Source of the DNA: Marinobacter pelagius | GTDB lineage: Bacteria; Pseudomonadota; Gammaproteobacteria; Pseudomonadales; Oleiphilaceae | Assembly: GCF_003315345.1 (NCBI RefSeq) | Contig: NZ_QNRO01000005.1 | Span: 62,001-126,000 of the forward strand | DNA length: 64,000 nt | Direction: 5' to 3' | Part shown: positions 51,192-59,832 of the stretch, piece by piece | How positions within the stretch are numbered: the first letter of the stretch is position 1 | Layout of the letters: every line of letters begins with the position of its first letter | Position numbers and translations under genes: made by a program | Notes under the pieces: generated by a model | What the model was told of the DNA's origin: nothing | Database searches by the model: none | Seen by the model: only the letters and a program-made list of their open reading frames with translations

Positions 51192-52040
51192 ATGGTTGAG
51201 TACACCGAAGTAGGAAAGAAGCCGAACCTGATCGGAACTGACGCCCCCCGGCCCCAGGATAAAAACCCCAGAGGGGTTGATCGGATCATTGCCATCGCCT
51301 CGGGTAAGGGCGGCGTTGGCAAGTCCACTGTATCGTCCAACCTGGCCGTTGCCCTGGCCTCGAAAGGTCTCAAGGTCGGCCTGCTGGATGCGGATGTCTA
51401 CGGCCCGAGCCAGCCCCGTATGCTGGGGGTTTCCGGCCGTCCGTCCAGTCCGGATGGAAGTACAATTCTGCCTTTGAGAAACCACGGGGTAACACTGATG
51501 TCCCTGGGTCTCATGGCCCCTGATGATGAAGCCATCGTCTGGCGCGGGCCGATGTTGATGGGTGCCCTGCAGCAGATGATGAATCAGGTGGAGTGGGGCC
51601 GGCTGGATGTACTGCTGGTGGATCTGCCGCCTGGCACCGGCGATGTCCAGATGACCCTGAGCCAGAAATTCTTCGTGGCCGGCGCGGTCGTCGTCTCGAC
51701 GCCCCAGGACATTGCCCTGATGGATGCCCGCAAGGGGATCGATATGTTCAAGCGGATGGACGTGCCGCTGTTTGGGCTGATCGAAAACATGGCCTCGTTT
51801 ATCTGTGATGGTTGCGGTAAAGAGCATCACCCCTTCGGGCACGGCGGTGCGCGGGCGGAGGCCGAGAAACTGGGCGCGCCTTTCCTGGGAGAGATTCCGC
51901 TGGATCTCGATATCCGGGTCGGTTCCGACGGCGGTGTCCCGATTGTGGTGTCGAAGCCGGACAGCCCCCAGGCGCAGGCTTTCCAGCGCATTGCCGATGA
52001 AATTGTCGCCTCTGACGTCTACGCCCGGGCTATCCAATGA
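51192..52040 (+). CDS. Mrp/ApbC-type Fe-S carrier ATPase
   Basis: 282-residue P-loop ATPase with deviant Walker [11 protein letters not shown] (about residues 37-46), switch motifs [16 protein letters not shown] and [18 protein letters not shown], and the Fe-S-binding CxxC in ICDGCGKEH. It lacks the N-terminal DUF59 domain of housekeeping Mrp. RBS AGGAC. It probably loads [4Fe-4S] clusters onto the neighbouring ferredoxin or FDH subunits. Stop overlaps the next gene by four bases. Confidence 0.9.
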   Translation: MVEYTEVGKKPNLIGTDAPRPQDKNPRGVDRIIAIASGKGGVGKSTVSSNLAVALASKGLKVGLLDADVYGPSQPRMLGVSGRPSSPDGSTILPLRNHGVTLMSLGLMAPDDEAIVWRGPMLMGALQQMMNQVEWGRLDVLLVDLPPGTGDVQMTLSQKFFVAGAVVVSTPQDIALMDARKGIDMFKRMDVPLFGLIENMASFICDGCGKEHHPFGHGGARAEAEKLGAPFLGEIPLDLDIRVGSDGGVPIVVSKPDSPQAQAFQRIADEIVASDVYARAIQ

Positions 52041-52741
52041 TCGAGTCACCCCAGTTCCCGCCGTTACTGACCGGAGAAGTGGTACCCAGGCACACCGATC
52101 CTTTTGACAAGGCTGTCAGCCGGGCCATCGCGGGTGTCGATTCCGGCACGGTGTTTTACTCCGAGCAGGGCGACACCCTGCGAGCGGCCTTGGTGCTGGC
52201 GCCGGAAACACCCCTCGAAGAGGCGATTCAGGCAGTCTATGTCGCCCAGATAGGCCTGGCCGAGAGTCTAGGTGCACTGGCGCCGCCTGAAGTTCCGGTG
52301 CACTTTCAATGGCCCGACCGCATCAAGGTCAATGGCGCCCTTTGCGGCAGTGTTCGTTTCGCTGCGGATGTTTCTGACCCGAAGGCGCATCCCAATTGGC
52401 TGGTCATTGGCATTGAGGTGCCCTTTATCCCGATGACTGACGAGCCGGGAGAGAATCCGAACGAAACCTGTCTGTACGAGGAAGGCTGCGTCGAGATTAC
52501 TCCCATGGCGCTGCTGGAAAGCTGGTCCAAACACACCCTGCTGTGGCTGACCTATTTCATGGACAGCGGATTTGAGCGCGTCCACAACGAGTGGCGGCCA
52601 CGCTGTGACACTCTGGGTAAAATGATTGACTATCCCAGGCCCGGGCTCTTTGTCGGGCTGGACGAGAAAGGCCGGATGTTGTTGCGTGAGGGTGTCATGA
52701 CCGAGACAGTGAGCCTGATTGAATTTGCGGAGCATGTATGA
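52037..52741 (+). CDS. Degenerate biotin/lipoate ligase-like protein
   Basis: 234 residues. The middle ([19 protein letters not shown]) matches the KWPNDI...GKKxGGI region of biotin-protein ligases, but the GRGRxG nucleotide loop is missing, so it may not ligate biotin. Annotated in databases, as I recall, as biotin/lipoate ligase family. The C-terminal part ([28 protein letters not shown]) is distinctive. Four-base overlaps on both sides lock it into an operon with Mrp and DUF6505, next to FDH. A cofactor-handling or adenylate-binding role in FDH maturation is possible; unknown. Confidence 0.75.
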   Translation: MIESPQFPPLLTGEVVPRHTDPFDKAVSRAIAGVDSGTVFYSEQGDTLRAALVLAPETPLEEAIQAVYVAQIGLAESLGALAPPEVPVHFQWPDRIKVNGALCGSVRFAADVSDPKAHPNWLVIGIEVPFIPMTDEPGENPNETCLYEEGCVEITPMALLESWSKHTLLWLTYFMDSGFERVHNEWRPRCDTLGKMIDYPRPGLFVGLDEKGRMLLREGVMTETVSLIEFAEHV

Positions 52742-53214
52742 AATTGGCCCGAACCCTTCAGTTGGACATTTCTGACGAGAACGTCTTTGAAAAGCCTGCG
52801 CCCAGCGGCGAGTGGGCGATCTCCGGGGGCTTCGAATTTTCCAACTGGAGCGACGCGGATCTGAAGGGCAAGGCCCGCCAGGCCTTCAGCAACGGCTGGT
52901 ACAGCATCGAGTCCGGTGGCCGCGCCAGTTTTGTGGGCGTTTGTGATATCACCGAAGCCGAACTGGAGCAGCTGCGGCTGACCTTGGCGCAAACCTTTGT
53001 CGAGATTTACGGCGCGCCGGATATCGATGCGGCCTATCCGGTCGCCTGTGAAGAGATTGATCAGATGCGCAGCATGTGTGAGGACTTCGAGGATAACACC
53101 CTGTTGATGGTCAGCCGCCGGCTGACCGATCTGGGTGTTGAGGAAACCTACCGTTCCCGGGCCCCGCAGGATGCCTCACTGGAGGCGTTTGCGGTGCACG
53201 GCAGCGTTGACTGA
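52738..53214 (+). CDS. DUF6505 protein
   Basis: 158-residue acidic protein. Pattern [34 protein letters not shown] and DQMRSMCEDFEDNTLLMVSRRLTD fits what I recall as DUF6505. No signal or transmembrane helix. It overlaps the biotin-ligase-like gene (ATGA) and ends exactly where the convergent moeA stop begins. Last gene of the FDH-linked Fe-S operon; function unknown. Confidence 0.75.
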   Translation: MKLARTLQLDISDENVFEKPAPSGEWAISGGFEFSNWSDADLKGKARQAFSNGWYSIESGGRASFVGVCDITEAELEQLRLTLAQTFVEIYGAPDIDAAYPVACEEIDQMRSMCEDFEDNTLLMVSRRLTDLGVEETYRSRAPQDASLEAFAVHGSVD

Positions 53215-54477
53215 TTACAGCCCGAAACTGCCGTACGGAATAAACTGGACGGGGGTTCCCGGCTCGATCTGCCGGGCACTCTCATCCAGATCCACCAAGC
53301 CTTCGGACCAGGCCAGACCGGTGACCCGCCCCGAGCCTTCCGAACCGAACACTTCGACCTTCCCATCACGGACCCGGGCGCGCAACATCTCGCTGCGCCC
53401 CGGTTTCTTGTTCTTGGAAAAGTTGGCTGGTACGAGATAGCCTTGGGGTTCGAACCATTCGGCCCCTGCCAGCAGCGCCATGGCCGGCGCACCAAATCGT
53501 AGCGCACAGACCCAGGCGGCAACCGGATTGCCCGGCAACCCCACCACGGGCGTGCCTTTGAACATGGCCAGCGCCAGGGGGCGCCCCGGTTTGATCGCGA
53601 TGCGCCAGTTGCTGATCTCGCCATGGGCTTTCAGGGTCTTCGACACATGATCCTCGTCCCCGGCGGAAACACCGCCACTGGTCAGGATCAGATCGCATTG
53701 CTCAGCGCCGCGCTCCAGTGCCGCTTTTACCTCTTCGGCCCGGTCCAGCGAATGGCCGAGGTCCACCAGCTCATAACCCAGCTGTGTCACCAGGGCGCTC
53801 AGCATCGGGCGGTTGGCATCATAGATTTGCCAGTCGGTGACCGGGGAGCCGACGGGTTTCACTTCATCGCCCGTCGATAGCACGCCGACGCGCAGCCGCT
53901 GATAGACGTCGACCGACTCGACCCCCACACTGGCGAGTACCGAAATCTGGGTTGGGGTCAGGCGGGTACCCGCTGTCAGAATCCGGTCCTGTGCCTGGAT
54001 GTCCTCTCCGGCCTTACGCCGATTGGCCCCGGCCTTTAACGTGCCATTCAGATGGAGCTGGCCATCGACTACCTCGCAATCCTCCTCCAACACCACAGTG
54101 TCCGTACCAGCCGGCATTATCGCGCCGGTCAGGATACGAATCGCGTGCCCCTCGGGCACCTGCCCGCTGTACGGTTCACCGGCAGCACTACGGCCATCCA
54201 GCAGGGGCAGGGTGCAGGGCACATCGGTCAAAGGTCCCGCAAACGCATAACCATCGACCGCGGAATTGCTGCTGGGCGGATGGGCCCGAGGCGCATGGAC
54301 ATCGCTGGCCAGTATCCGGCCATTCAGCTGCGACAGCGGGACGTCAAGATCCACGCCCACCACCGGATGCAAGCGTGAACGTAATCGCTCCAGGGCCTCG
54401 TCCACCGGCGTCCAGTTCACCCCGGGGGGCAGGGCAAAACAGTCGTTGCGAAGCGGTTTCATGGTATTTCCGTTCAT
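53215..54477 (-). CDS. moeA: Molybdopterin molybdenumtransferase MoeA
   Basis: 420-residue enzyme that inserts molybdate into adenylated molybdopterin. Family motifs: SNSAVDGYAF, GEPYSGQVPEGHAIRILTGAIMPAGTDTVV, and the MPT-binding LTSGGVSAGDEDHV and GLPGNPVAAWV segments. ATG 54477 overlaps the mobB stop (ATGA); ATG 54462 is an alternative. Last gene of the leftward fdhD-mobA-mobB-moeA operon. Confidence 0.94.
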   Translation of the reverse strand: MNGNTMKPLRNDCFALPPGVNWTPVDEALERLRSRLHPVVGVDLDVPLSQLNGRILASDVHAPRAHPPSSNSAVDGYAFAGPLTDVPCTLPLLDGRSAAGEPYSGQVPEGHAIRILTGAIMPAGTDTVVLEEDCEVVDGQLHLNGTLKAGANRRKAGEDIQAQDRILTAGTRLTPTQISVLASVGVESVDVYQRLRVGVLSTGDEVKPVGSPVTDWQIYDANRPMLSALVTQLGYELVDLGHSLDRAEEVKAALERGAEQCDLILTSGGVSAGDEDHVSKTLKAHGEISNWRIAIKPGRPLALAMFKGTPVVGLPGNPVAAWVCALRFGAPAMALLAGAEWFEPQGYLVPANFSKNKKPGRSEMLRARVRDGKVEVFGSEGSGRVTGLAWSEGLVDLDESARQIEPGTPVQFIPYGSFGL

Positions 54478-54965
54478 GGTTTTTCACGGTTCAGAATGAA
54501 GTTAGCGATTGCGGGCACATCACTTACGTCGAAAACCGGGCCCGCAAAATCCGGAGTATAGTCCGTCGCTACGGCAATGATGCTGGCGTCTTCCCGGTAA
54601 AGGGGTGAACGGGAAGACTCTTGGCGGTGTACTTCAATCTTGGGGTGTGCATGGGTCTTAAACCCCTCGACGACCACCCAGTCGCAGGGGCCCAACCGTC
54701 TCAGCAGTTCATCCAGTGTTGGCTCCTTGGCTCCCCGGAGTTCGTGCATGATGGCAAAGCGCTGACCGCCCGCCAGGATAACTTCCCGGGCACCGGCCTC
54801 CCGGTGTTTGTAGCTGTCGGTGCCGGGTTGGTCCACATCCACCATGTGATGGGCGTGTTTGATCGAGTTGACGGTTAACCCTCGGCCGGATAACTCGCGA
54901 ATCAAAGCGCTGGCCAGAGTGGTCTTGCCCGAATTTTTCCAGCCTACGATGCCTATAACGTTCAC
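54474..54965 (-). CDS. mobB: MobB, molybdopterin guanine dinucleotide accessory GTPase
   Basis: 163-residue P-loop protein: Walker A GWKNSGKTTL (about residues 7-16) and the MobB-typical SIKHAHHMVDVDQPGTDSYKHREAGA plus VEGFKTHAHPKIEVHR. GTG start (54965) overlaps the mobA stop. It helps MobA form the bis-MGD cofactor needed by FdhA. Confidence 0.93.
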   Translation of the reverse strand: MNVIGIVGWKNSGKTTLASALIRELSGRGLTVNSIKHAHHMVDVDQPGTDSYKHREAGAREVILAGGQRFAIMHELRGAKEPTLDELLRRLGPCDWVVVEGFKTHAHPKIEVHRQESSRSPLYREDASIIAVATDYTPDFAGPVFDVSDVPAIANFILNREKP

Positions 54966-55549
54966 TTCAGATGCTGCTCCGCCCAGGCCAGATCTTCTGG
55001 CGTATTGATGTTGAAAAAATCGCCCTCATCGAAAATCACCAGGGTTTCACCCTGGGCTTGTGTCCACTGGCGGATCTTGCGTACGCCGTCGTTCAGAGCG
55101 GCTCTCAGTTCGTGCCGCAGCGAGACCTGCCAACGGCCAAAGGTTGGCTGTGGCACCCGGCCACGCTCCGGGTCCGGCGTTGCCGCCAACACAACCGGGG
55201 TGTCGTGCCCGGACAATCGCTGGACCAGTTCCAGGGGGAAAGACGGCGTATCAGCGGCGACACTGATCAGCCACTCATGGCCCTGTTCGGCCGCCCAGTC
55301 CATACCCGCCAGCACGCCCGCCAGAGGCCCGGCATAGCCGGGGACCGAGTCGGCGACCACCGGCAGCCCCAGATCCTCGAAACGGCTCAGGTCGCCGTTG
55401 GCATTCAATACCACGGCGTCCACCTGCGGCGTGATTCGATCGATGACGCGCTGGATCAGGGAACGGTCGCCCAACATCAGTCGCCCTTTATCGCCACCGC
55501 CCATGCGGCTGGCCTGGCCACCGGCCAGAATGACGGCGCACTCAGTCAT
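54962..55549 (-). CDS. mobA: Molybdenum cofactor guanylyltransferase MobA
   Basis: 195 residues from ATG 55549 (AAAAGGGG upstream), overlapping the fdhD end by 8 bases; the frame extends upstream inside fdhD without a better start. Nucleotidyltransferase motif VILAGGQASRMGGGDKGRLML (first 20 residues or so), and the metal/GTP segment YAGPLAGVLAGMDW. Adds GMP to molybdopterin to form MGD. Confidence 0.93.
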   Translation of the reverse strand: MTECAVILAGGQASRMGGGDKGRLMLGDRSLIQRVIDRITPQVDAVVLNANGDLSRFEDLGLPVVADSVPGYAGPLAGVLAGMDWAAEQGHEWLISVAADTPSFPLELVQRLSGHDTPVVLAATPDPERGRVPQPTFGRWQVSLRHELRAALNDGVRKIRQWTQAQGETLVIFDEGDFFNINTPEDLAWAEQHLK

Positions 55550-56411
55550 GCTCTGCCCCTTTTCGACGCATTTTCTTGTCTTCATCGGGAACCTGCGACA
55601 GATCCTGATCGAACACCAGACGGTGCTGGCCGCTGAGGCAGGTGAATTTCTTGCCCCGCATCCGGCCGATCAGTGTCAACCCGACCTGCCGGGCGATATC
55701 GACGCCCCAGGCGGTGAAGCCGGACCGGCTGATCAGGGTCGGAATGCCCATCAGTGATGTTTTGATCACCATTTCAGAGGTCAACCGGCCCGTGGTGTAG
55801 AGAACCTTATCGGCGGCCGGGATATCGTTCAGGTGCATCCAGCCGGCGATCTTGTCGACCGCGTTATGGCGTCCGACATCTTCCATATAGACCAGAATCT
55901 GCCGGCCCTGGCACAGGGCGGTGCCATGGATGGCGCCGGTTTCCATGTACAGGCTGGGCGTGTGGTTGATCTGGTAGGAGAGATCGTAAAAGGTGCTGGT
56001 GTGCACCGGCGTATCCGGCAATGACAGGCCCTCAAGGCCTGCCATCATGTCACCAAAGACCGTGCCCACGGCACAGCCGGACGTCCGGGTTTTCTTTTCC
56101 AGCTTGCCCTCGACATCGGTGACACCGGCAGTGCGGACCACAGCGACTTCCAGTTCTTCATCGAAATCGATTTTGGTGACCTGGTCGGTCTCTTTCAACA
56201 TGCCCTGGTTCAGGAGAAAGCCGAGGGCCAGATACTCCGGATGATCGCCAATGGTCATGGCCGTGACTATCTCCTGACTGTTCAGGTAGATGGTCAGGGG
56301 GCGTTCTTCGATCACACTGATCGACTTCGGTTGACCGGTTTCATCGACGCCCTCTACCCCGCGGGACAGTCGGGGGTCTTTGGGATCGGGAAGTATGGGA
56401 TCAATCGTCAT
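55542..56411 (-). CDS. fdhD: Formate dehydrogenase sulfurtransferase FdhD
   Basis: 289-residue protein that transfers sulfur to the Mo/W-bis-MGD cofactor, essential for FDH activity. Family segments: RPLTIYLNSQEIVTAMTIGDHPEYLALGFLL, YMEDVGRHNAVDKIAGW, YTTGRLTSEMVIKTSLMGIP and SRSGFTAWGVDIAR. The usual CxxC loop appears as TSGCAVG, with only Cys113 and no second cysteine. The ribosome site (CAGAG) is weak and lies in a predicted hairpin. The TusA-like protein encoded at 41683 could be its sulfur donor. Confidence 0.93.
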   Translation of the reverse strand: MTIDPILPDPKDPRLSRGVEGVDETGQPKSISVIEERPLTIYLNSQEIVTAMTIGDHPEYLALGFLLNQGMLKETDQVTKIDFDEELEVAVVRTAGVTDVEGKLEKKTRTSGCAVGTVFGDMMAGLEGLSLPDTPVHTSTFYDLSYQINHTPSLYMETGAIHGTALCQGRQILVYMEDVGRHNAVDKIAGWMHLNDIPAADKVLYTTGRLTSEMVIKTSLMGIPTLISRSGFTAWGVDIARQVGLTLIGRMRGKKFTCLSGQHRLVFDQDLSQVPDEDKKMRRKGAEHD

Positions 56412-56416
56412 TTTTA

Positions 56417-56470
56417 CTCTGGCCGTCTCGGAGGTGCCGTAGAATAGATTATCTACGGAGATTGCCAGAG
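56417..56470 (-). promoter_or_regulatory. Nested hairpin leader before fdhD
   Basis: Outer stem CTCTGGC (56417-56423) with GCCAGAG (56464-56470) and inner stem CCGTAGA (56437-56443) with TCTACGG (56452-56458), both 7 bp and perfect. It fills almost the whole 65-base gap between the tupA stop and the fdhD start and includes the CAGAG ribosome site of fdhD in the outer stem. Confidence 0.5.
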
Positions 56471-56476
56471 ATTAGC

Positions 56477-57283
56477 CTATTTGGCATTCGGGAAAAACAG
56501 CTGTTGTCCATCCACCTTGAAGTCGGCAATCGCTTGTTGGCCATCCTCGGAAATCAGCCAATGGTGCCACTGTTTGGCCAGATCGTGCTTGAGGTGCGGG
56601 TGCTTCTCTTCGGAGAGCAGCAGGCTACCGTACTGGTTGAACATCGACTCGTCGCCGGCAAACAGCAGTTTCAGGTTCTGAGGATTTTCAAAGGCCACCC
56701 AGGTGGCGCGGTCGGACATCACGTAGGCATCCATGGCGGCGGCGGTGTTGAGGGTTTGTCCCATGCCGCTGCCCAGCTCGCGATACCAGTCGCCGTCCGG
56801 TTTGACGCCCGCGTTTTCCCAAAGGCGCAACTCGGCGCGATTGGTGCCGCTGTCATCGCCACGTGATGCGAAAGGCGCTTCGGCCTCGGCGATCGCCGCG
56901 AAGGCCTCGGCGGCACTCTCCGCCTCACTGATATTGGCAGGGTCGTCCGCGGGGCCAATCAACACGAAGTCGTTGTACATGACATCGGCCCGCTCGGTGG
57001 CGTAGCCGTTTTCGACAAAACGCTTCTCACCTGCGGTGTCATGCACCAGAAGGCTGTCGGCGTCGCCCCGGCGGGCGATTTCAAACGCCTGACCGGTGCC
57101 TACGGCTACCACACGTACGTCGATGCCGGTCGCGTCTTTAAACTTCGGTAAAATAGAGTCGAACAGCCCCGAGTTTTCGGTAGAGGTCGTCGAGGCCAGG
57201 GTGATGTAATCCTCGGCGTGAGCGCTGAACGCCAGACCCAGGGTGGTCACGCCTGCCAGTACCAGATTCAACGTCTTTTTCAT
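56477..57283 (-). CDS. tupA: Tungstate-type ABC binding protein TupA
   Basis: 268-residue periplasmic oxyanion-binding protein from ATG 57283 (AAGGAGA upstream), signal peptide ending AHA|ED (residue 21). The TupA motif TTSTENSGL near the mature N-terminus and the GDADSLLVHD, SRGDDSGTNRAE loops provide the oxyanion site and separate it from ModA. TupA proteins prefer tungstate; molybdate cannot be excluded. Last gene of tupB-C-A; an unusual run of 11 C (minus strand) lies just before its ribosome site. Confidence 0.9.
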   Translation of the reverse strand: MKKTLNLVLAGVTTLGLAFSAHAEDYITLASTTSTENSGLFDSILPKFKDATGIDVRVVAVGTGQAFEIARRGDADSLLVHDTAGEKRFVENGYATERADVMYNDFVLIGPADDPANISEAESAAEAFAAIAEAEAPFASRGDDSGTNRAELRLWENAGVKPDGDWYRELGSGMGQTLNTAAAMDAYVMSDRATWVAFENPQNLKLLFAGDESMFNQYGSLLLSEEKHPHLKHDLAKQWHHWLISEDGQQAIADFKVDGQQLFFPNAK

Positions 57284-57302
57284 CTTGTTTTCTCCTTGTC
57301 GT

Positions 57303-57313
57303 GGGGGGGGGGG
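57303..57313. repeat. Run of 11 G (C on the tupA mRNA strand)
   Basis: Eleven consecutive G at 57303-57313, in the 76-base tupC/tupA gap and only about 8 bases upstream of the AAGGAG of tupA. Runs this long are rare and prone to slippage, and could also be a sequencing error. Confidence 0.85.
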
Positions 57314-57359
57314 ACTGCATTCTTTTGGGCAACTACTCGGCAAAGCCGTACGAGCCGAA

Positions 57360-58103
57360 CTACTCAACGAGCTCTCCAGCAACAAACGCCTGCGCCTCCC
57401 GCGAGACGGGCGCGTTGAAAAACGCATCAGCAGAGGTGTGCTCGCGAACTTTTCCGCCAGAGAGAAACAGTACATCGCCGGCAAGGCGCCTGGCCTGATG
57501 GATATCGTGGGTGGTCATCACGATGCGCGTGCCTCGCTGATGAAACTCCCGCACCGCCGCCTCTACGGCCTTGATCGCCGCCGGGTCCAGCGCGGACGTA
57601 GGTTCATCCAGGAACAGCACTTGCGGAGAAAGCACCCAGGCGCGTGCCAGTGCCAGGCGCTGTTGCTGGCCGCCAGAGAGCACCCGTGCAGGCGTGCGGG
57701 CGCAGGCGCTCAGTCCGAATCGATCGAGTGCATCAAACGCGAGCTTGCCACGTTCCCTGCGCGGGACGTTATTCACCGCCAGTGCATGAATGAGGTTGGC
57801 CACGGCCGATCGACGCAACAGCACGGGTTGCTGGAATACCATCGCCTGACGGGGTTTCCGGTCGCCTGACCACGTCACCCGTCCCTGAGAGGGGGAGAGC
57901 AAACCATGGGCCAGACGGAGGAGAAGACTCTTGCCTGCCCCGTTGGGCCCCATCACAAGGGTAGGGCCGATGCCGTCCAGGGTGAATGAGCAGGGGCCCA
58001 GAAGAACCTTTTCCTCGTGGCTGTAGGTGACCCCCTGAAAGGACAGGGATGGTGGTGAAAGCAGGGCAGAGGAGGCGAGGCGTGGAGCGTTTAATGAGGT
58101 CAT
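57360..58103 (-). CDS. tupC: Tungstate-type ABC ATPase TupC
   Basis: 247-residue ABC ATPase: Walker A GPNGAGKSLL, signature LSGGQQQRLALAR, Walker B VLFLDEPTSALDP and H-loop TTHDIHQARRL. A 20-residue Ala/Ser/Leu N-terminal extension precedes the ABC domain. Overlaps tupB by four bases. Provides energy for the TupB channel. Confidence 0.9.
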   Translation of the reverse strand: MTSLNAPRLASSALLSPPSLSFQGVTYSHEEKVLLGPCSFTLDGIGPTLVMGPNGAGKSLLLRLAHGLLSPSQGRVTWSGDRKPRQAMVFQQPVLLRRSAVANLIHALAVNNVPRRERGKLAFDALDRFGLSACARTPARVLSGGQQQRLALARAWVLSPQVLFLDEPTSALDPAAIKAVEAAVREFHQRGTRIVMTTHDIHQARRLAGDVLFLSGGKVREHTSADAFFNAPVSREAQAFVAGELVE

Positions 58104-58798
58104 CCTGTCCGCCTCCGGGTCAGTTCACCCAACAGATAGGCAGCTGCGTTAATCAGCATCACCAGCGTCAGCAGCACAATGCCCAGCCCAAGCGCGAGGG
58201 GCAGGTTGCCCTTGCCGGTTTCCAGCACGATGGCCGTCGTCATGACCCGGGTGACCCCATCAATGTTGCCGCCCACCATCATCACTGCGCCCACTTCGGC
58301 ACTGGCCCGGCCAAATCCGGCGAGCAGAACGGTCAACAGCGCAAAACGGGCATCCCACAAGAGGGTGGGCATCATGCGTGCCCGGGACATCCCCAGTGAA
58401 ACAAACTGCTCGCGATATTCACCCAGCATTTCTTCTACTTTCTGGCGCGAGAGCGCGGCGAGGATCGGCAACACCAGCACCACCTGCGCAATCACCATGG
58501 CCCCCGGTGTAAACAGCAAGCCCCACTCACCCAGGGGGCCGGCGCGAGAGAGCAGTAAATAGACCATGAGCCCGGCCACCACGGGAGGTAGTCCCATCAG
58601 GGCATTGAGCACGACAATCACAGCGCCACGCCCGGGGAAACGCCAAAGCGCCACGGCCGCACCGAGGGGAAATCCCAGCACAGCCGCAATCAGTACCGCC
58701 AGCAGCGACACCTGCAGCGAAAGCGCCACGATTTGATACAGCGAGGCGTCGAAATTTAACAGTAGCGAGAGCGCCACATAGAACGCATTATTTTCCAC
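58100..58798 (-). CDS. tupB: Tungstate-type ABC permease TupB
   Basis: 232-residue permease with five or six helices, starting at GTG 58798 with AAGGAGA upstream. The cytoplasmic EAA loop is EQFVSLGMSRARMMPTLLWDARFALLTVLLAGFGRASAEVGAVMMVGGNI, typical of TupB/ModB. First gene of the importer operon, divergent from the HTH-PBP regulator across 117 bases. Confidence 0.91.
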   Translation of the reverse strand: MENNAFYVALSLLLNFDASLYQIVALSLQVSLLAVLIAAVLGFPLGAAVALWRFPGRGAVIVVLNALMGLPPVVAGLMVYLLLSRAGPLGEWGLLFTPGAMVIAQVVLVLPILAALSRQKVEEMLGEYREQFVSLGMSRARMMPTLLWDARFALLTVLLAGFGRASAEVGAVMMVGGNIDGVTRVMTTAIVLETGKGNLPLALGLGIVLLTLVMLINAAAYLLGELTRRRTG

Positions 58799-58915
58799 AG
58801 CTGCGTCTCCTTTATATTGAGCATCGTGGCGTTTTTAACTACGCTTTGCACAGTCTTCTGGAAAATATGCAGAATAAAACAGTCCTGTGCTTTCCCTGCA
58901 CAGCAGGAGAAACTG

Positions 58916-59800
58916 ATGCCCCTTCCCGCTTACCTCACCACGGCCGAAGCTGCCGAGTATTTGCGCCTGAAAGAAAGAAAAATCTACGACCTGGTCAGCC
59001 AGGGCGTTATCCCCTGTGTGCGGGTGACAGGAAAACTTTTGTTTCCGCGCCAGCGTATAGATCTGTGGTTGATGAACCATCTGGAGGGTGACGATGCCGT
59101 CAGCTCTCCGATCCCGCCGGTGCTGGCAGGCAGTCAGGATCCCCTGTTGGAGTGGGCCGTGAAGGAAAGCGGCGCGGAGCTGGCGTTGCTTTGTCAGGGA
59201 AGCGGCGATGGCGTACAGAGATTAGTCGACGGGCGCGCAATGCTCGCGGGTATGCATATCTGGCATGCTGAAAGCCTGCGCTACAATGACCCTGCCACGC
59301 TGGGGCTGAGCGGGATGCGCGATCTGGTTCTGATCCGGTGGGCAAAGCGCCGGCAGGGGCTGCTCCTGGCGGCCGATAACCCTCACCGGCTCGAACGACT
59401 TGAGGATATCGCCCGTCCCGGCATACGGGTTGCGCATCGCCAGCCCGATGCCGGTGTCAGCCATTTGCTACAGGGGTTACTTGCTCGCCACCGTATCAAT
59501 GCCACGCAGCTTACGTGGGCCGACCACCCTTCGCTCAGCGAGGACGATCTCGCCCTGGCCATTCGCCAGGGCGAAGCGGATATCGGCCTGGGAATCGAAG
59601 CTGCGGCCCGGCGCCAGGGGTTGGCTTTTATTCCTCTGCAGCAGGAACATTTTGATCTCGCCATGCGCCGGCGTCACTACTTTGAACCGGCCATGCAACG
59701 GCTGCTGGCGTTTGCCGGTAGCGAGCGTTTTGAACAGCGCGCCGAGGCTCTGGGTGGTTACGACATCAGTGAACTGGGACGGGTCGTATATAACGCTTGA
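58916..59800 (+). CDS. HTH regulator with periplasmic-binding-like domain
   Basis: 294 residues from ATG 58916 (CAGGAGAAAC upstream). N-terminal MerR/excisionase-type helix-turn-helix, YLTTAEAAEYLRLKERKIYDLVSQGVIPCVRVTGKLLFPRQRIDLWL (residues 5-51), then a PBP-like (COG1910-type) domain of about 220 residues ending GRVVYNA. No signal peptide, so it senses a cytoplasmic ligand. It is divergent from tupBCA, and the likely ligand is tungstate, molybdate or the cofactor. An imperfect dyad CGTGG-N9-CTACG (58825-58843) lies in the shared promoter region and is a candidate target. Confidence 0.85.
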   Translation: MPLPAYLTTAEAAEYLRLKERKIYDLVSQGVIPCVRVTGKLLFPRQRIDLWLMNHLEGDDAVSSPIPPVLAGSQDPLLEWAVKESGAELALLCQGSGDGVQRLVDGRAMLAGMHIWHAESLRYNDPATLGLSGMRDLVLIRWAKRRQGLLLAADNPHRLERLEDIARPGIRVAHRQPDAGVSHLLQGLLARHRINATQLTWADHPSLSEDDLALAIRQGEADIGLGIEAAARRQGLAFIPLQQEHFDLAMRRRHYFEPAMQRLLAFAGSERFEQRAEALGGYDISELGRVVYNA

Positions 59801-59832
59801 GCGGCGCCAATAATAGATGGGCGAATGAAATC

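Noticed and set aside
57284-57359. Frameshifted gene at the 11-G run
   Set aside because: tupC and tupA are both complete on either side, so the run is intergenic.
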